Positions 1 to 8,541 of a stretch of DNA of 64,000 bases are shown in pieces (the stretch's first letter is position 1; each line of letters starts with the position of its first letter). The stretch lies in the NCBI RefSeq assembly GCF_900143075.1, contig NZ_FRCY01000008.1, positions 62,001-126,000 on the forward strand, in the 5' to 3' direction. The position numbers and the translations under genes are program-made. The stretch is from Cyclobacterium lianum. GTDB taxonomy: Bacteria > Bacteroidota > Bacteroidia > Cytophagales > Cyclobacteriaceae. A model generated the notes under the pieces. The model was not told where the DNA came from. It searched no databases and saw nothing but the letters and a program-made list of their open reading frames with translations.

Positions 1-434
1 AGCTCAAAATGGAGGTAGGGAAAGAGCATGCCGAAGTGATCATGCTATGCGCAGCGCTGGAGGCCCAGATCGCCGAGTTTGATGATGAAGAAGAGAAACA
101 GATGTTTTTGGGTGAATATGGTCTGGAAGAGAGCGGCTTAAACCGTTTGATTGGAGCTGCGTATAAGTTACTGAATCTGATCACTTACTTCACTGCCGGA
201 GTTCAGGAGGTGAGGGCATGGACCATCAGGAAAGGGTGGAAGGCACCAGCAGCAGCGGGAGTGATACATACTGATTTTGAAAAAGGATTTATCAAAGCAG
301 AGGTGATCAAATTGAAGGATTACGAACAGTTCAAGACGGAAGCAATTTGCCGTGAAAACGGGAAAATTGCAGTTGAAGGTAAAGAATATGTAGTTTGTGA
401 CGGAGATATCATGCATTTTCGCTTCAATGTATAA
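1..434 (+). CDS. ychF: Ribosome-binding ATPase YchF, C-terminal part (5' end outside window)
   Basis: This is the C-terminal ~144 residues of the YchF/Ola1 P-loop ATPase; the frame is open to the window edge, so the GTPase-type domain lies upstream. What is visible is the end of the helical domain ([15 protein letters not shown]) and the TGS domain with family hallmarks [29 protein letters not shown] and the terminal [11 protein letters not shown]. YchF binds the 50S subunit or 70S ribosome, prefers ATP to GTP, and is linked to translation and oxidative-stress response. The first internal ATG at 9 is not the real start. Identification is secure because the conserved C-terminus is nearly consensus; nothing can be said about the missing N-terminus. 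Confidence 0.95.
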   Translation, partial: LKMEVGKEHAEVIMLCAALEAQIAEFDDEEEKQMFLGEYGLEESGLNRLIGAAYKLLNLITYFTAGVQEVRAWTIRKGWKAPAAAGVIHTDFEKGFIKAEVIKLKDYEQFKTEAICRENGKIAVEGKEYVVCDGDIMHFRFNV

Positions 435-543
435 ACATATTGAAATATTATTGTTAAGTTTGTTGCAACTTATTTACCCATAAATTAGTTTATTCTGTAA
501 ATTGATGTATTTAATCATTGTTTAACTTTTCATTTTTAACGTC

Positions 544-1437
544 GTGAGAATTAGATTAATATTTTCCTTAAAAAACAAAGGTGCTTACTTACCTTTTCAC
601 CACCAGTACATCCTTGCTCAATTTCTTAAGGGCTTGATCGTAAAAGGTGGGCAAGAGGAGTTTTTTAACTACAATTACTTTAACTTCTCTGGTTTGAAAG
701 GTCAAACCAAAGTAAGTAGGAGTGGGTTGCATTATTACTCCAGCTTAGTCACCCTCGTTGTATCCGCTCCGGATGAAGCCTTTATCGATTACTTGTTGGA
801 ACAGGTATTCAAAACCCCGAAAATTGAGTTGGGAAATCTGATTTTGTCCCCGGAGTACACCGAAAAAGAAATTGAACCGCCCCTGGAGACCTCCAACAAG
901 TTCGTTTGTATTTCTCCGCTGGTATTGCTGACACCGACTTTTGATGATGAGTCTGGTAAGAGGTTTATCAATCCCGATACGGATGAGTTTTCAGATCTTC
1001 TGTATGAGTCAACTTTGACCAGAATGGAAAAATCGGGCTGGTATGACCAGGAGCAAATGGAATCATTCTACAAGTTTCAGGTAGTACCCGACATGAACTA
1101 CGTCAACAAATTGCGGGAACAGCAGAAAAAGTTTGCGAGAATCTACTCCGTTTATGATATGGACGTGAAATATGAGGTTCGGGGCTATACACTTCCCTTC
1201 ACCTTATATGCGGCAGGAGAGGTACAGGATTTTGTATTCAAATGTGGCCTTGGAGCATTTACCCACAAGGGTTTTGGCATGCTCGACCTGGCCAACAATA
1301 TGCCGAGCCAGCGTACAGAACCCTATAAATTCAAGAGAGAAGGTTTTGTCCCTTACCGCTCACAATCCCATGAGCCGAGGAAAAATGACGAGCGGGCTGA
1401 GGGGAATAGCAGTAGCTCGGAAGAAGAAAATGATTGA
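544..1437 (+). CDS. cas6: CRISPR-associated endoribonuclease Cas6, stand-alone
   Basis: A 297-residue Cas6-family RAMP protein. Cas6 cleaves CRISPR precursor RNA within the repeat and stays bound to the crRNA. Support is the N-terminal RAMP strand followed by LPFHHQYILAQFL (residues 16-28, with two adjacent His that are candidate catalytic residues) and the C-terminal glycine-rich loop CGLGAFTHKGFGMLDL (about 235-250), the family signature. The length is slightly above the usual 220-270 because of a Ser/Glu-rich tail. The only possible start near the N-terminus is GTG at 544. Neighbours are ychF and, convergently, a T9SS gene: no other cas gene and no repeat array are in the window. It either serves a CRISPR locus elsewhere or has been repurposed. 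The family call is fairly sure; its activity is not shown. Confidence 0.85.
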   Translation: MRIRLIFSLKNKGAYLPFHHQYILAQFLKGLIVKGGQEEFFNYNYFNFSGLKGQTKVSRSGLHYYSSLVTLVVSAPDEAFIDYLLEQVFKTPKIELGNLILSPEYTEKEIEPPLETSNKFVCISPLVLLTPTFDDESGKRFINPDTDEFSDLLYESTLTRMEKSGWYDQEQMESFYKFQVVPDMNYVNKLREQQKKFARIYSVYDMDVKYEVRGYTLPFTLYAAGEVQDFVFKCGLGAFTHKGFGMLDLANNMPSQRTEPYKFKREGFVPYRSQSHEPRKNDERAEGNSSSSEEEND

Positions 1438-1440
1438 TTA

Positions 1441-1471
1441 AAAAAAAACCCGGTTAGACCCGGGTTTTTTT
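1441..1471. terminator. Bidirectional intrinsic terminator
   Basis: An A-tract, CCCGG, a 6-base loop and CCGGG followed by seven T form a hairpin flanked by A and T runs, so it can stop transcription from both sides. It lies exactly between the convergent cas6 and T9SS plug genes. Confidence 0.85.
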
Positions 1472-1482
1472 ATGCTTTTTGC

Positions 1483-2754
1483 TCAAAACCGGCGCTTGTT
1501 CGGGTTGAGTATGGTATATCCGATCAATTCGTCGTAGCGGGAACCCATATCCCGGTAATAGAAAAACACTTCATATTCATTTTCTGTCTGGAAATGGTTA
1601 CCTTCAAAAGGTTCCGGCTTCCAGCCCGAATCGCCGCGGACTGCATATTGGTAGTCGTACCAGCCTTGTTTTAAAAACAAGGTGGCCTGGTACCTTCCTG
1701 TGGCCTGGTCATACACCATTTTGGCATTCGGGTTTTTTCCCCAGTTGCTCAAAGCGCCTAATACGACCGGCGGGCTGGATAAGGGTGCAGATTCCAGATT
1801 AAAGGTTAGCAAAACATATTCACTTTCCAGTTCGTGGTTTTGCCGTTCTACGTTGAAAATTCCGTATTGGCCATTGATATCCAAATATTCCAGGTAGCTC
1901 TGTCCCTTCCGGGGTTGGTCTTCTCCCGCCTCCGCAAATACCACGTCCTCTTCCATGCGCACGGCAGCAATATTCCTTCCTCTCGTCCGGACGTACCGCA
2001 GGTCTACAAATCGGAATTCATTTCCGGCTTCGAATGTATTGCTGCCATCAAATAATTGATATTGAAGCTGTTTGAGATCTTCGCGGATATTGTTGTACTT
2101 CAACCCTACAATCGCATTGTCCCATCTTTGATTTTGCCGGATCACCAATGTGGTGCTGTTCAGGGGATCGATAAGTTCCCGGTTGCTGAAACTGACATTT
2201 ACATTGATTTGCTGGGCGGTTCTCCGATCTTCATTTTTACTGGGTGGTACCACTGAAGCTCCTACCGCAAGTTGATTGTCATATACCATAAAGCGACGTG
2301 TAAATAATGTATTCGACTCATCCCGGCCACGATACACTTTGATGATGTAGTTTCCGCTGCGGCTCACACCTGGGATTTGAAAAGTATAGTGGATGTAGGG
2401 TACCCTGGTATTTATACTGTATTCGTAGTTATCTACATTGAATTCGTTGTATTGTTCCAGGTAATCTGCATCCCGCAATCCGGAGCGGGTCCAGTCCGCG
2501 TTGCAATGGATGATCTTGGCCGAATATCTGTCTGCTTCATAGGCAATATCATCAAACTGAAGCACCAGTGGTACAGGGCTCCTGAGGGCGATAACGGGTG
2601 AGCTCATCTGTGCCGAGAAGTCGCCTGAGGCAGGAAAGAGTTGTACCGTCTGAATATTTTCTTCAAAGACCTGGTCGCTATAAACCTTTTGTGCCTCTGA
2701 TAGAAAAGGGAACACCAGCAGGTAAAGCAAAAAAGGGTGGGGGGTAAATTTCAT
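1483..2754 (-). CDS. Type IX secretion system plug protein (DUF5103)
   Basis: A ~423-residue exported protein of the DUF5103 family, described as the periplasmic plug of the SprA (Sov) outer-membrane translocon of the type IX secretion system. The signal peptide (MKF, then LLYLLVFPFLSEAQ) fits a start at ATG 2754; another in-frame ATG at 2772 would add six residues before it and sits 3 bases after the upstream stop. Family features visible are the QLFPASGDFSAQMSSPVIAL N-terminal strand region, the IIHCNADWTRSGL motif and the C-terminal GYTILNPNKRRF. It lies directly downstream of the ABC-F gene and is probably cotranscribed. It signals a T9SS-bearing organism, although no other T9SS component is in the window. 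Confidence 0.88.
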   Translation of the reverse strand: MKFTPHPFLLYLLVFPFLSEAQKVYSDQVFEENIQTVQLFPASGDFSAQMSSPVIALRSPVPLVLQFDDIAYEADRYSAKIIHCNADWTRSGLRDADYLEQYNEFNVDNYEYSINTRVPYIHYTFQIPGVSRSGNYIIKVYRGRDESNTLFTRRFMVYDNQLAVGASVVPPSKNEDRRTAQQINVNVSFSNRELIDPLNSTTLVIRQNQRWDNAIVGLKYNNIREDLKQLQYQLFDGSNTFEAGNEFRFVDLRYVRTRGRNIAAVRMEEDVVFAEAGEDQPRKGQSYLEYLDINGQYGIFNVERQNHELESEYVLLTFNLESAPLSSPPVVLGALSNWGKNPNAKMVYDQATGRYQATLFLKQGWYDYQYAVRGDSGWKPEPFEGNHFQTENEYEVFFYYRDMGSRYDELIGYTILNPNKRRF

Positions 2755-2775
2755 GACGACGGAGTAGGTCATTTT

Positions 2776-4704
2776 TTATGATCCCTGAAGGCTTTCGATC
2801 TGTTCAGCCAGGGTTTCCCATTCTTTACTGAGTTTTTCCTCCTCCCGGCGCAGCCGGGCATAGGAGGCATTGAGCTCTTGCATATGGGCTTCGTTTTCAT
2901 AAACGTCCGGGCTCGCCAATTGATTTTCCAGGTCCAGCTTTTTATTTTCCAGTCTTGTAATCTCCTCTTCAAGTTTTTCCAGGGCTTTCTCCTTTTCCCG
3001 CAAGGCTGACTTTATTGCAGGATCTTTGCCATTATTGCTGATCGTTTTTCCTGCAGGTGGCTGCGTTTCTTTTTTTGCAGGTGTTTCTGTTGGCTTTTCC
3101 GGTTTAGGAGTTTGTCTGGAGCGCCAGTACACGTACTCATCATAGGTGCCCGGGTATTCCTTGATCTGCTGATCTTCAATGTACCAGATCTTGTTGGCCA
3201 CTCCCTGTATGAAAAGACGGTCGTGAGAAACCGTGACGAAAGTACCTTCATATTGCTGAAGAGCTTGGGTAAGGATATTGACCGATTGAATGTCAAGATG
3301 GTTGGTAGGTTCATCCAGTAACAGGAAATTGGCTTCAGAGATCAGTGTTTTGGCCAGTGCCACCCTGGACTTTTCACCTCCCGAAAGGACTTTTATTTTC
3401 TTGAAAACGTCTTCATTGGTAAAAAGAAAGCAGCCCAGTACATTCCGGAGTTCGGTCTCTGTTTTTTTACTTCCAGCCTGTGCCATTTCCTGGAGGATTT
3501 CGTTGTTGATATTCAGCGCTTCAAGCTGGTGCTGGGCAAAAAAGGACTTGATCACATTGTAGCCTTCTTCCCGCTCACCCTGTATGGGTTCGGAACCATC
3601 GATGATCCTCAATAAAGTAGATTTCCCTTTACCATTGGCCCCGATGAGGGCAATTTTGTCCCCCCTTTCGATGCGGGCATGGGCATTGCCCAGGATGTGC
3701 AGGTCTCCGAAGGATTTAGATACTCCGTCCAACACCACTACGTCCCGGCCGGATTTTTGGGTAAATTTAAATTTGAAGTTGACGGAAACCTCATCCCTTA
3801 CTACCTCTGAGACCCTTTCCATCCGGTCCAGCGCTTTTACCCGCGACTGCACCTGATTGGACTTGGTAGCCTTGGCCCGGAAGCGCTCAATAAATCGTTC
3901 CGTTTGTTTGATCATCTGTTGTTGATTCTCATAGGCATTTTGCTGGATTTCTTCGCGGGCTACTTTCTCTTTTTTGTAAAACGCATAGTTTCCGGCATAG
4001 CTGGTCAGGTTTCCCTGGGAAACCTCCACGGTAGTCTCACTGCAATTGTTTAAAAATGTCTGGTCGTGAGACACCACTACCACCGCTCCTTCATAGGATT
4101 TGAGGTAGTTTTCTACCCACTGTATCGAGGGCAAATCCAGGTGGTTGGTGGGTTCGTCCAGCATGAGGAGCGACGGTTTTTCCAGCAGCAGCTTGGCCAG
4201 CATGACGCGCATTCTCCACCCTCCCGAAAAAGTTTTTAACGGCCGGCTCAGGTCTGCTGTCTGAAATCCAATTCCTTCCAGTACTTCCTCCGCTTTGGCC
4301 TTGATGGTATAGCCTTCATGGGCCTCAAATCTCTCCTGAAGGTGAGCCAGCTTTTCGATGACCTGGTCTGAATAGTCGGTCTCCATTTGTTTGAGCACAG
4401 CGTCAATCTCCTCCTGCAGGGCAAGGGTGTCTTTAAACGCTTCCAATGCCACATCCAAAATGCTGTCTTCCGACTGATAAGAAAGCAAGTCCTGATTCAG
4501 AAAGCCTATGGTACAGTCTTTCGCCTTCTGGATTTCCCCGGCACTGGGCTGTATGTCACCGTAAATAATTTTCAGTAAGGTGGATTTTCCTGACCCATTG
4601 ATGCCCACCAGACCAATTTTGTCTTTGGGCTTGATGTGTAGGGATGCATTTTCATACAGGGGCCGCCCCCCGAGGTAATAAGAGAGATTATTGATGGATA
4701 ACAT
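2776..4704 (-). CDS. ABC-F family ATPase (translation factor type)
   Basis: A 642-residue soluble protein with two ABC ATPase domains and no membrane segments. Walker A motifs are at about 34-41 (GINGSGKS) and about 352-360 (GANGKGKS). Signature motifs are FSGGW at about 158, slightly off consensus, and LSGGEKSRV at about 441; both Walker B regions read LLLDEPTNHLDL/I. The linker between domains is the charged interdomain region typical of ABC-F proteins, and residues ~565-640 form a Glu/Lys-rich coiled coil, as in Uup-type members. ABC-F proteins act on the ribosome at the E site rather than in transport. The subfamily (Uup or YfmR type) is not decided here. It precedes the T9SS plug gene with a spacing of a few bases. 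Confidence 0.9.
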   Translation of the reverse strand: MLSINNLSYYLGGRPLYENASLHIKPKDKIGLVGINGSGKSTLLKIIYGDIQPSAGEIQKAKDCTIGFLNQDLLSYQSEDSILDVALEAFKDTLALQEEIDAVLKQMETDYSDQVIEKLAHLQERFEAHEGYTIKAKAEEVLEGIGFQTADLSRPLKTFSGGWRMRVMLAKLLLEKPSLLMLDEPTNHLDLPSIQWVENYLKSYEGAVVVVSHDQTFLNNCSETTVEVSQGNLTSYAGNYAFYKKEKVAREEIQQNAYENQQQMIKQTERFIERFRAKATKSNQVQSRVKALDRMERVSEVVRDEVSVNFKFKFTQKSGRDVVVLDGVSKSFGDLHILGNAHARIERGDKIALIGANGKGKSTLLRIIDGSEPIQGEREEGYNVIKSFFAQHQLEALNINNEILQEMAQAGSKKTETELRNVLGCFLFTNEDVFKKIKVLSGGEKSRVALAKTLISEANFLLLDEPTNHLDIQSVNILTQALQQYEGTFVTVSHDRLFIQGVANKIWYIEDQQIKEYPGTYDEYVYWRSRQTPKPEKPTETPAKKETQPPAGKTISNNGKDPAIKSALREKEKALEKLEEEITRLENKKLDLENQLASPDVYENEAHMQELNASYARLRREEEKLSKEWETLAEQIESLQGS

Positions 4705-4782
4705 GCCGCAAAATTAAGAAAACAAAGTGGTTTTTAGCAGGTTTGGAAAAAGGATTTCAACTGCCGCCTGCAATTTGGCGGT

Positions 4783-5676
4783 TTAACCCAGGAGTTCGAC
4801 CTGATATGTTGCTGCATGAAAGCTACCGGGAGAAAGCCTAATGATTCCCAATTTGCTTTTAAGTTCTCCATCGTGATCCGTTGTATCAGCTATGCCATTC
4901 CAGGGTTCTATGCAAACAAACCCTGCATTATCCTCTTTAGTCCAGAGGCCAAGCCATCGAAAATCGGGAAATTGCATGGCATACCCTTTTCCGGTTTTTT
5001 TGCTGCGGATACGAAGGCCTGTAAACGATTGCACATCAAAAATCAGGGCGTCATGACGGAATAAATCATATCCCATCGGAAGCTTTCCCTGCTTTAGGTC
5101 AAGCTTCTTTCGCTTCCGGCCAATCAGGCCGTTTTCCAAGGCGTAAATGGGGAGGGAGGACAAGCTTTGCTTTCCGAAGTCCAACTCATAATCTTCAAAT
5201 CGCTCCCGGTCGGGAAGTAGTGGACATCTAAAGCCAGGATGAGCACCTATGCTGAAAAATAGCTCCTGTCCGGCTGAGGGATTATTTACCCTGTAATCCA
5301 CCTGCAGCCGGCTGTCGGAAAGCGTGTATCGGACGATCAGTTCAAAATCAAAAGGAAATCGTTTCAGGCTTTCCCTGTCAGCGTTCAAAACCAATGACAG
5401 ATGTTGTTCAGAATGTTCCAGCAATTGGAAGCTACAGTCACGGGCAAAACCATGTTGATTCAACGAATAAGTCTGGCCGGCATGCTGGTAACTATCGTTT
5501 TTAAGTCTTCCTACGATGGGGAAAAGTACAGGCGCATGCCTGCCCCATACTGCAGGGTCAGCCTGCCAGAGATACTCAAGCCCCCGGTATTTAAGGGAAA
5601 TACATTCAGCCCCCAGGCTGGAAATGCTGGCTTCTACTGATTCATTCTTTAACGTGTAAACGGCTGCTTCTGACAT
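4783..5676 (-). CDS. Aldose 1-epimerase family protein
   Basis: A 297-residue cytosolic protein of the galactose mutarotase-like fold, closest in layout to LacX/YeaD-type epimerases. These interconvert alpha and beta anomers of aldoses or sugar phosphates. Family motifs seen are SLGAECISLKYRGLEYLWQ, PVLFPIVGRLKND, HGFARDCSF (His and Arg of the substrate pocket), SIGAHPGFRCPL with the second conserved His, and the late CIEPWNGIADT with the catalytic Glu. The ATG start at 5676 has no competing in-frame start nearby. It stands alone between the ABC-F gene and tRNA-Leu on the same strand. The substrate cannot be told from sequence. Confidence 0.88.
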   Translation of the reverse strand: MSEAAVYTLKNESVEASISSLGAECISLKYRGLEYLWQADPAVWGRHAPVLFPIVGRLKNDSYQHAGQTYSLNQHGFARDCSFQLLEHSEQHLSLVLNADRESLKRFPFDFELIVRYTLSDSRLQVDYRVNNPSAGQELFFSIGAHPGFRCPLLPDRERFEDYELDFGKQSLSSLPIYALENGLIGRKRKKLDLKQGKLPMGYDLFRHDALIFDVQSFTGLRIRSKKTGKGYAMQFPDFRWLGLWTKEDNAGFVCIEPWNGIADTTDHDGELKSKLGIIRLSPGSFHAATYQVELLG

Positions 5677-5732
5677 AAAGGATAAAAGTTAAGATTAAAT
5701 GGCATACAGGTAAAATTGTGAAAAAGTAGATC

Positions 5733-5765
5733 AAAAAAAAACCTTTCCAGAAAAAAGGAAAGGTT
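5733..5765 (-). terminator. Intrinsic terminator of tRNA-Leu
   Basis: On the minus strand a perfect 9-bp stem (AACCTTTCC / GGAAAGGTT) with an 8-base loop is followed by a run of T. It begins about 5 bases after the tRNA 3' end. Confidence 0.85.
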
Positions 5766-5769
5766 AATG

Positions 5770-5851
5770 TGCGCACGAGAAGATTCGAACTTCCACACCC
5801 GAAGGCACCACCCCCTCAAGATGGCGTGTCTACCAGTTTCACCACGTGCGC
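5770..5851 (-). tRNA. tRNA-Leu (anticodon GAG)
   Basis: An 82-nt class II tRNA read on the minus strand. The acceptor stem GCGCACG pairs with CGTGCGC, the D-arm contains TGGTAGACACG, the anticodon stem CCATC/GGTGG closes a loop TTGAGGG giving anticodon GAG, the variable arm is long, as for Leu, and the T-loop is TTCGAAT. CCA is not encoded. It reads CUC/CUU leucine codons. Confidence 0.95.
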
Positions 5852-5863
5852 AGTTTGGAGAGG

Positions 5864-5895
5864 CAAAAGTAGGTATATATTGGCATCAGTGCAAA
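5864..5895 (-). promoter_or_regulatory. Bacteroidota-type promoter of tRNA-Leu
   Basis: Minus-strand TACTTTTG (5871-5864) matches the -7 consensus TAnnTTTG. TTTG at 5895-5892 lies 20 bases upstream and matches the -33 element. Spacing to the tRNA is about 12 bases. Confidence 0.6.
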
Positions 5896-5912
5896 CAAAA
5901 ATTGAGAGAAAT

Positions 5913-6377
5913 TCAGTCAAACAAAAATTCCATCTTTATGTCACAACGCTGGTAGGTGCCGGGTTCCATGGGGATTTCCCTGAATCCTAATCTCCGGTAC
6001 AAGGCAATGGCAGGAGCAAGGACGGAATTGCTGTAGAGCAGTACTTTCCCTGCACCCTGCCCTCTCGCCCAGTCAAGCGCAGCCTGTCCCAGCAGCCATC
6101 CGATGCCCTGTCCCTGAGCTTTGGACAATACCCCCATTTTGATCAGCTCAAATTGTTGCCCGCCCATATTTTTCATTCCTACGGTACCCACAATCTCTCC
6201 TTTCCACTCGGCAAAAAGCACTTGTCCGCCAGGATTGATCAGTGTTTCTACCGGGTGTTGCAACTGGGCGAAGTCAAAGGGCTCCATGGCAAAGAATCTT
6301 TCAATCCATTCCCGGTTGATGGAGAGAAAGTAAGGAGCGAGCCCCTCACTATAGGGTAAAATATTTACCTTTTCCAT
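5913..6377 (-). CDS. GNAT family N-acetyltransferase
   Basis: A 154-residue single-domain GNAT acetyltransferase. These use acetyl-CoA to acetylate an amine of a small molecule or protein. The acetyl-CoA binding motif A is seen as MGVLSKAQGQGIGWLLGQAAL (Q-x-x-G-x-G with the following helix), preceded by the EIVGTVGMKN strand and followed by VLLYSNSVLAPAIALYRRLGF. The start is set at ATG 6377; an upstream in-frame TTG at 6383 adds only two residues. The substrate is unknown. It lies between tRNA-Leu and ogt on the same strand. Confidence 0.85.
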   Translation of the reverse strand: MEKVNILPYSEGLAPYFLSINREWIERFFAMEPFDFAQLQHPVETLINPGGQVLFAEWKGEIVGTVGMKNMGGQQFELIKMGVLSKAQGQGIGWLLGQAALDWARGQGAGKVLLYSNSVLAPAIALYRRLGFREIPMEPGTYQRCDIKMEFLFD

Positions 6378-6429
6378 AGCCAAAAATAAACAAGTCTGGA
6401 AGTAAAATAAAGTCTTTGGAGACTAGAAT

Positions 6430-6915
6430 TTAAAAACCAAGGTCAAATTGGTTGCCCGGTTTTCCTCTTGATTCGAGCTGTAGCAATTTGAGTTTTCGCC
6501 ACAGTCCTCCGGCATATCCGGTAAGCTCCCCGGTACTGGCAATGATGCGGTGACAGGGGATAATTACCAGCAGAGGGTTGGTGCCAATAGCCGCCCCCAC
6601 TGCCCGTACAGCAGTAGCTTTGGAAAGCTTCCTGGCAATATGCTGGTAGGAAACGGTATCGCCGAAAGGTACTTTGTTTACCTGCATCCACACCGATTTC
6701 TGAAACTCAGTTCCACCAATGCCTACGGGAATATCAAAAATTTTTAAATCGCCTTTGAAATACGCGTCCAACTGGGCCATGATATCCAAAAAGAAAGGAC
6801 TCCCGGCACCAGACGAAGGCTGATCCTCCGTGAAACGACAAGACAACAGGAAATCGTCTTCGGCAATAAGCCGGATATTTCCCAGGGGGGACGCCATTAC
6901 CATTGTTTCTTTCAT
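6430..6915 (-). CDS. ogt: Methylated-DNA--[protein]-cysteine S-methyltransferase
   Basis: A 161-residue suicide DNA-repair protein that moves the methyl group from O6-methylguanine or O4-methylthymine to its own cysteine. The active-site PCHR lies at residues 120-123 (Cys121), in IPCHRIIASTGELTGYAGG. The helix-turn-helix with the Arg finger is KATAVRAVGAAIG (Arg104). The N-terminal ribonuclease-like domain is short, as in Ogt rather than Ada. The start at ATG 6915 leads directly into a typical N-terminal strand. It stands alone and shows no Ada regulatory domain. Confidence 0.93.
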   Translation of the reverse strand: MKETMVMASPLGNIRLIAEDDFLLSCRFTEDQPSSGAGSPFFLDIMAQLDAYFKGDLKIFDIPVGIGGTEFQKSVWMQVNKVPFGDTVSYQHIARKLSKATAVRAVGAAIGTNPLLVIIPCHRIIASTGELTGYAGGLWRKLKLLQLESRGKPGNQFDLGF

Positions 6916-7488
6916 ATCCGCTACATCTTTAAAACCAAAACATGGTTTGACCTAACTGATTGGCAGTGAATCACTGCCATTGTTCTAAATGTGATAAGCT
7001 ATGTTCAGCCCTTTTCAATAAAAATACATACGACTACCGGCTTTTGATAAGATTGGTACCGGTAAAAGGGTAAACGTTTTAACAGGTTTCGGCGGAAAAT
7101 GTTGCCGGTATTTGTACCACCGATGGGCTATCGGTCGGATAAAGGTAGCGTTTATTTAGGTTTCTACCAACTGTCCGCAAACTGTACTATTAAATTGCAT
7201 GATGTACGGACTTCCTGAATGAGGTCTGTGGCATCCAAAAAAGAAATGTAACAGAATCTGCCCAAAGCAGTTTAGGCTTCTTCTTTCTTCCAACTCCAAG
7301 GGTTTGTTTGAATCAGAAAGTCCTCAGACCAGTTGGGTTTGGGTTGAAAATCAGGTAAATACAGAATGTCAATAGCAGTGATATGAGATTTTTACCCTGA
7401 TTATCAATTTCTTATGAGGTTATGTCCGGAAGGATCGTACCTTGCGGGTATTATCAGCGTGTTCCATCTTGTTCAGAGCTGGTTCTAC
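6916..7488. other. 573-base spacer without an intact gene
   Basis: No intact gene is seen between ogt and korB. It holds a perfect 8-bp inverted repeat with a 3-base loop at 6961-6979 (TGGCAGTG-AAT-CACTGCCA), without a T run. It also holds an open minus-strand stretch at 7272-7391 without an ATG that reads like the tail of a lost protein. I see no terminator for korB here. Confidence 0.5.
7272..7391 (-). pseudogene. Possible decayed coding remnant
   Basis: A 39-codon open frame on the minus strand, bounded upstream by TAA and lacking ATG, ends in DFQPKPNWSEDFL and a KKEEA tail before TAA. The rich, non-repetitive composition looks coding, but no family is recognised. It may be the 3' remnant of a deleted gene or chance. 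Confidence 0.25.
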
Positions 7489-8541
7489 CTATCGCAGGCT
7501 GGCATTGATGGCTTCCAGTGCTTTCTTTCCCGGACTTAATGTGGCTTCATCTAACGTATTGAAGGCTGTATCTGATGTGTCGAGAATATCATGCAGGTCT
7601 CCAAATTCGGTATTGATGTATAGCAGACCAGTGAGAATCTCATTTCTGGCCCTTGCCTGCTGCATGGCGTTAACAGCCGAGAGCCTGTCCTCCGGATTCC
7701 ATTCCGGTGCAAGTTTGTGCAACCTCATGAGGGTACCGTCGTGTAGCGCCACAGATGTATCCGTGCCTGCTTCATATTGAGCCTGTATAGCCTTCCTTTC
7801 CGGTACAAAATCGAAGGTGCCTGTAGCCTGCATGTGTTCCCGTACGTAATCATAGGATTTGGTAGAGCCGGGGTTGTTGTTAAAAGTCACACAAGGAGAC
7901 ATGACATTGATAAATGCCAGCCCCTTGTGCTGTATGGCTGCTTTGATCAGGGGCACCAGTTGCTGTTTGTCTCCACTGAAACTCTGTGCGACAAAGGTAG
8001 CACCCAACTCTACGGCCAGGCTGGCCAGATCTACCGGTTGAAAGGGATTGATGTGTCCCGATTTGCTGGCCGATCCCACGTCTGCTGTGGCCGAGTCCTG
8101 CCCCTTGGTGAGACCATAGCAGCCATTGTTCATGACAATATAAACCATGTTCAGGTTTCTACGGATGGCGTGGACAAACTGACCCATACCTATGGAGGCC
8201 GTGTCTCCATCACCTGAAACACCAAAATAGACCATGTTTTTATTGGCCAGATTTGCACCGGTGGCTACCGAGGGCATGCGTCCATGCACGGAATTGAAAC
8301 CATGCGAATTTCCAAGAAAGTAGGCCGGGGTTTTAGACGAGCAGCCGATGCCTGATATTTTAGCCACCAGGTGGGGCTCTATCGACAATTCGAAACAGGC
8401 CTGCACGATGGTGGCGCTGATGCTGTCATGGCCGCATCCTGCGCACAGGGTAGAAATGGTACCCTCATATTCTTTAAGGGTATACCCCAGTTTGTTCTTG
8501 GGTAGTTTCGGATGTCTAAATAAGGGTTTCAGATACGTCAT
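7489..8541 (-). CDS. korB: 2-oxoacid:ferredoxin oxidoreductase, beta subunit
   Basis: A 350-residue TPP-binding subunit of a 2-oxoacid:ferredoxin oxidoreductase, most likely acting on 2-oxoglutarate. It oxidatively decarboxylates the 2-oxoacid to acyl-CoA. The TPP motif is GDGDTASIGMGQ (111-121) with NNGCYGLTKGQ (139-148). Four cysteines expected for one [4Fe-4S] cluster are present: Cys33 and Cys36 (CAGC), Cys67 (GIGCSSK) and Cys217 (SPC). The start overlaps the end of the alpha gene by 26 bases, so the two are translationally coupled. Substrate preference (2-oxoglutarate versus other 2-oxoacids) is inferred from the two-subunit KorAB layout and is not proven. Confidence 0.88.
   Translation of the reverse strand: MTYLKPLFRHPKLPKNKLGYTLKEYEGTISTLCAGCGHDSISATIVQACFELSIEPHLVAKISGIGCSSKTPAYFLGNSHGFNSVHGRMPSVATGANLANKNMVYFGVSGDGDTASIGMGQFVHAIRRNLNMVYIVMNNGCYGLTKGQDSATADVGSASKSGHINPFQPVDLASLAVELGATFVAQSFSGDKQQLVPLIKAAIQHKGLAFINVMSPCVTFNNNPGSTKSYDYVREHMQATGTFDFVPERKAIQAQYEAGTDTSVALHDGTLMRLHKLAPEWNPEDRLSAVNAMQQARARNEILTGLLYINTEFGDLHDILDTSDTAFNTLDEATLSPGKKALEAINASLR

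Noticed and set aside
4709-4716. Promoter -7 match (CAAAATTA on plus) before the ABC-F gene
   Set aside because: It lies 5 bases from the ATG, too close, and has no -33 element at the right distance.
6961-6979. 8-bp palindrome as a terminator
   Set aside because: No T run follows on either strand; it could be an operator or chance.
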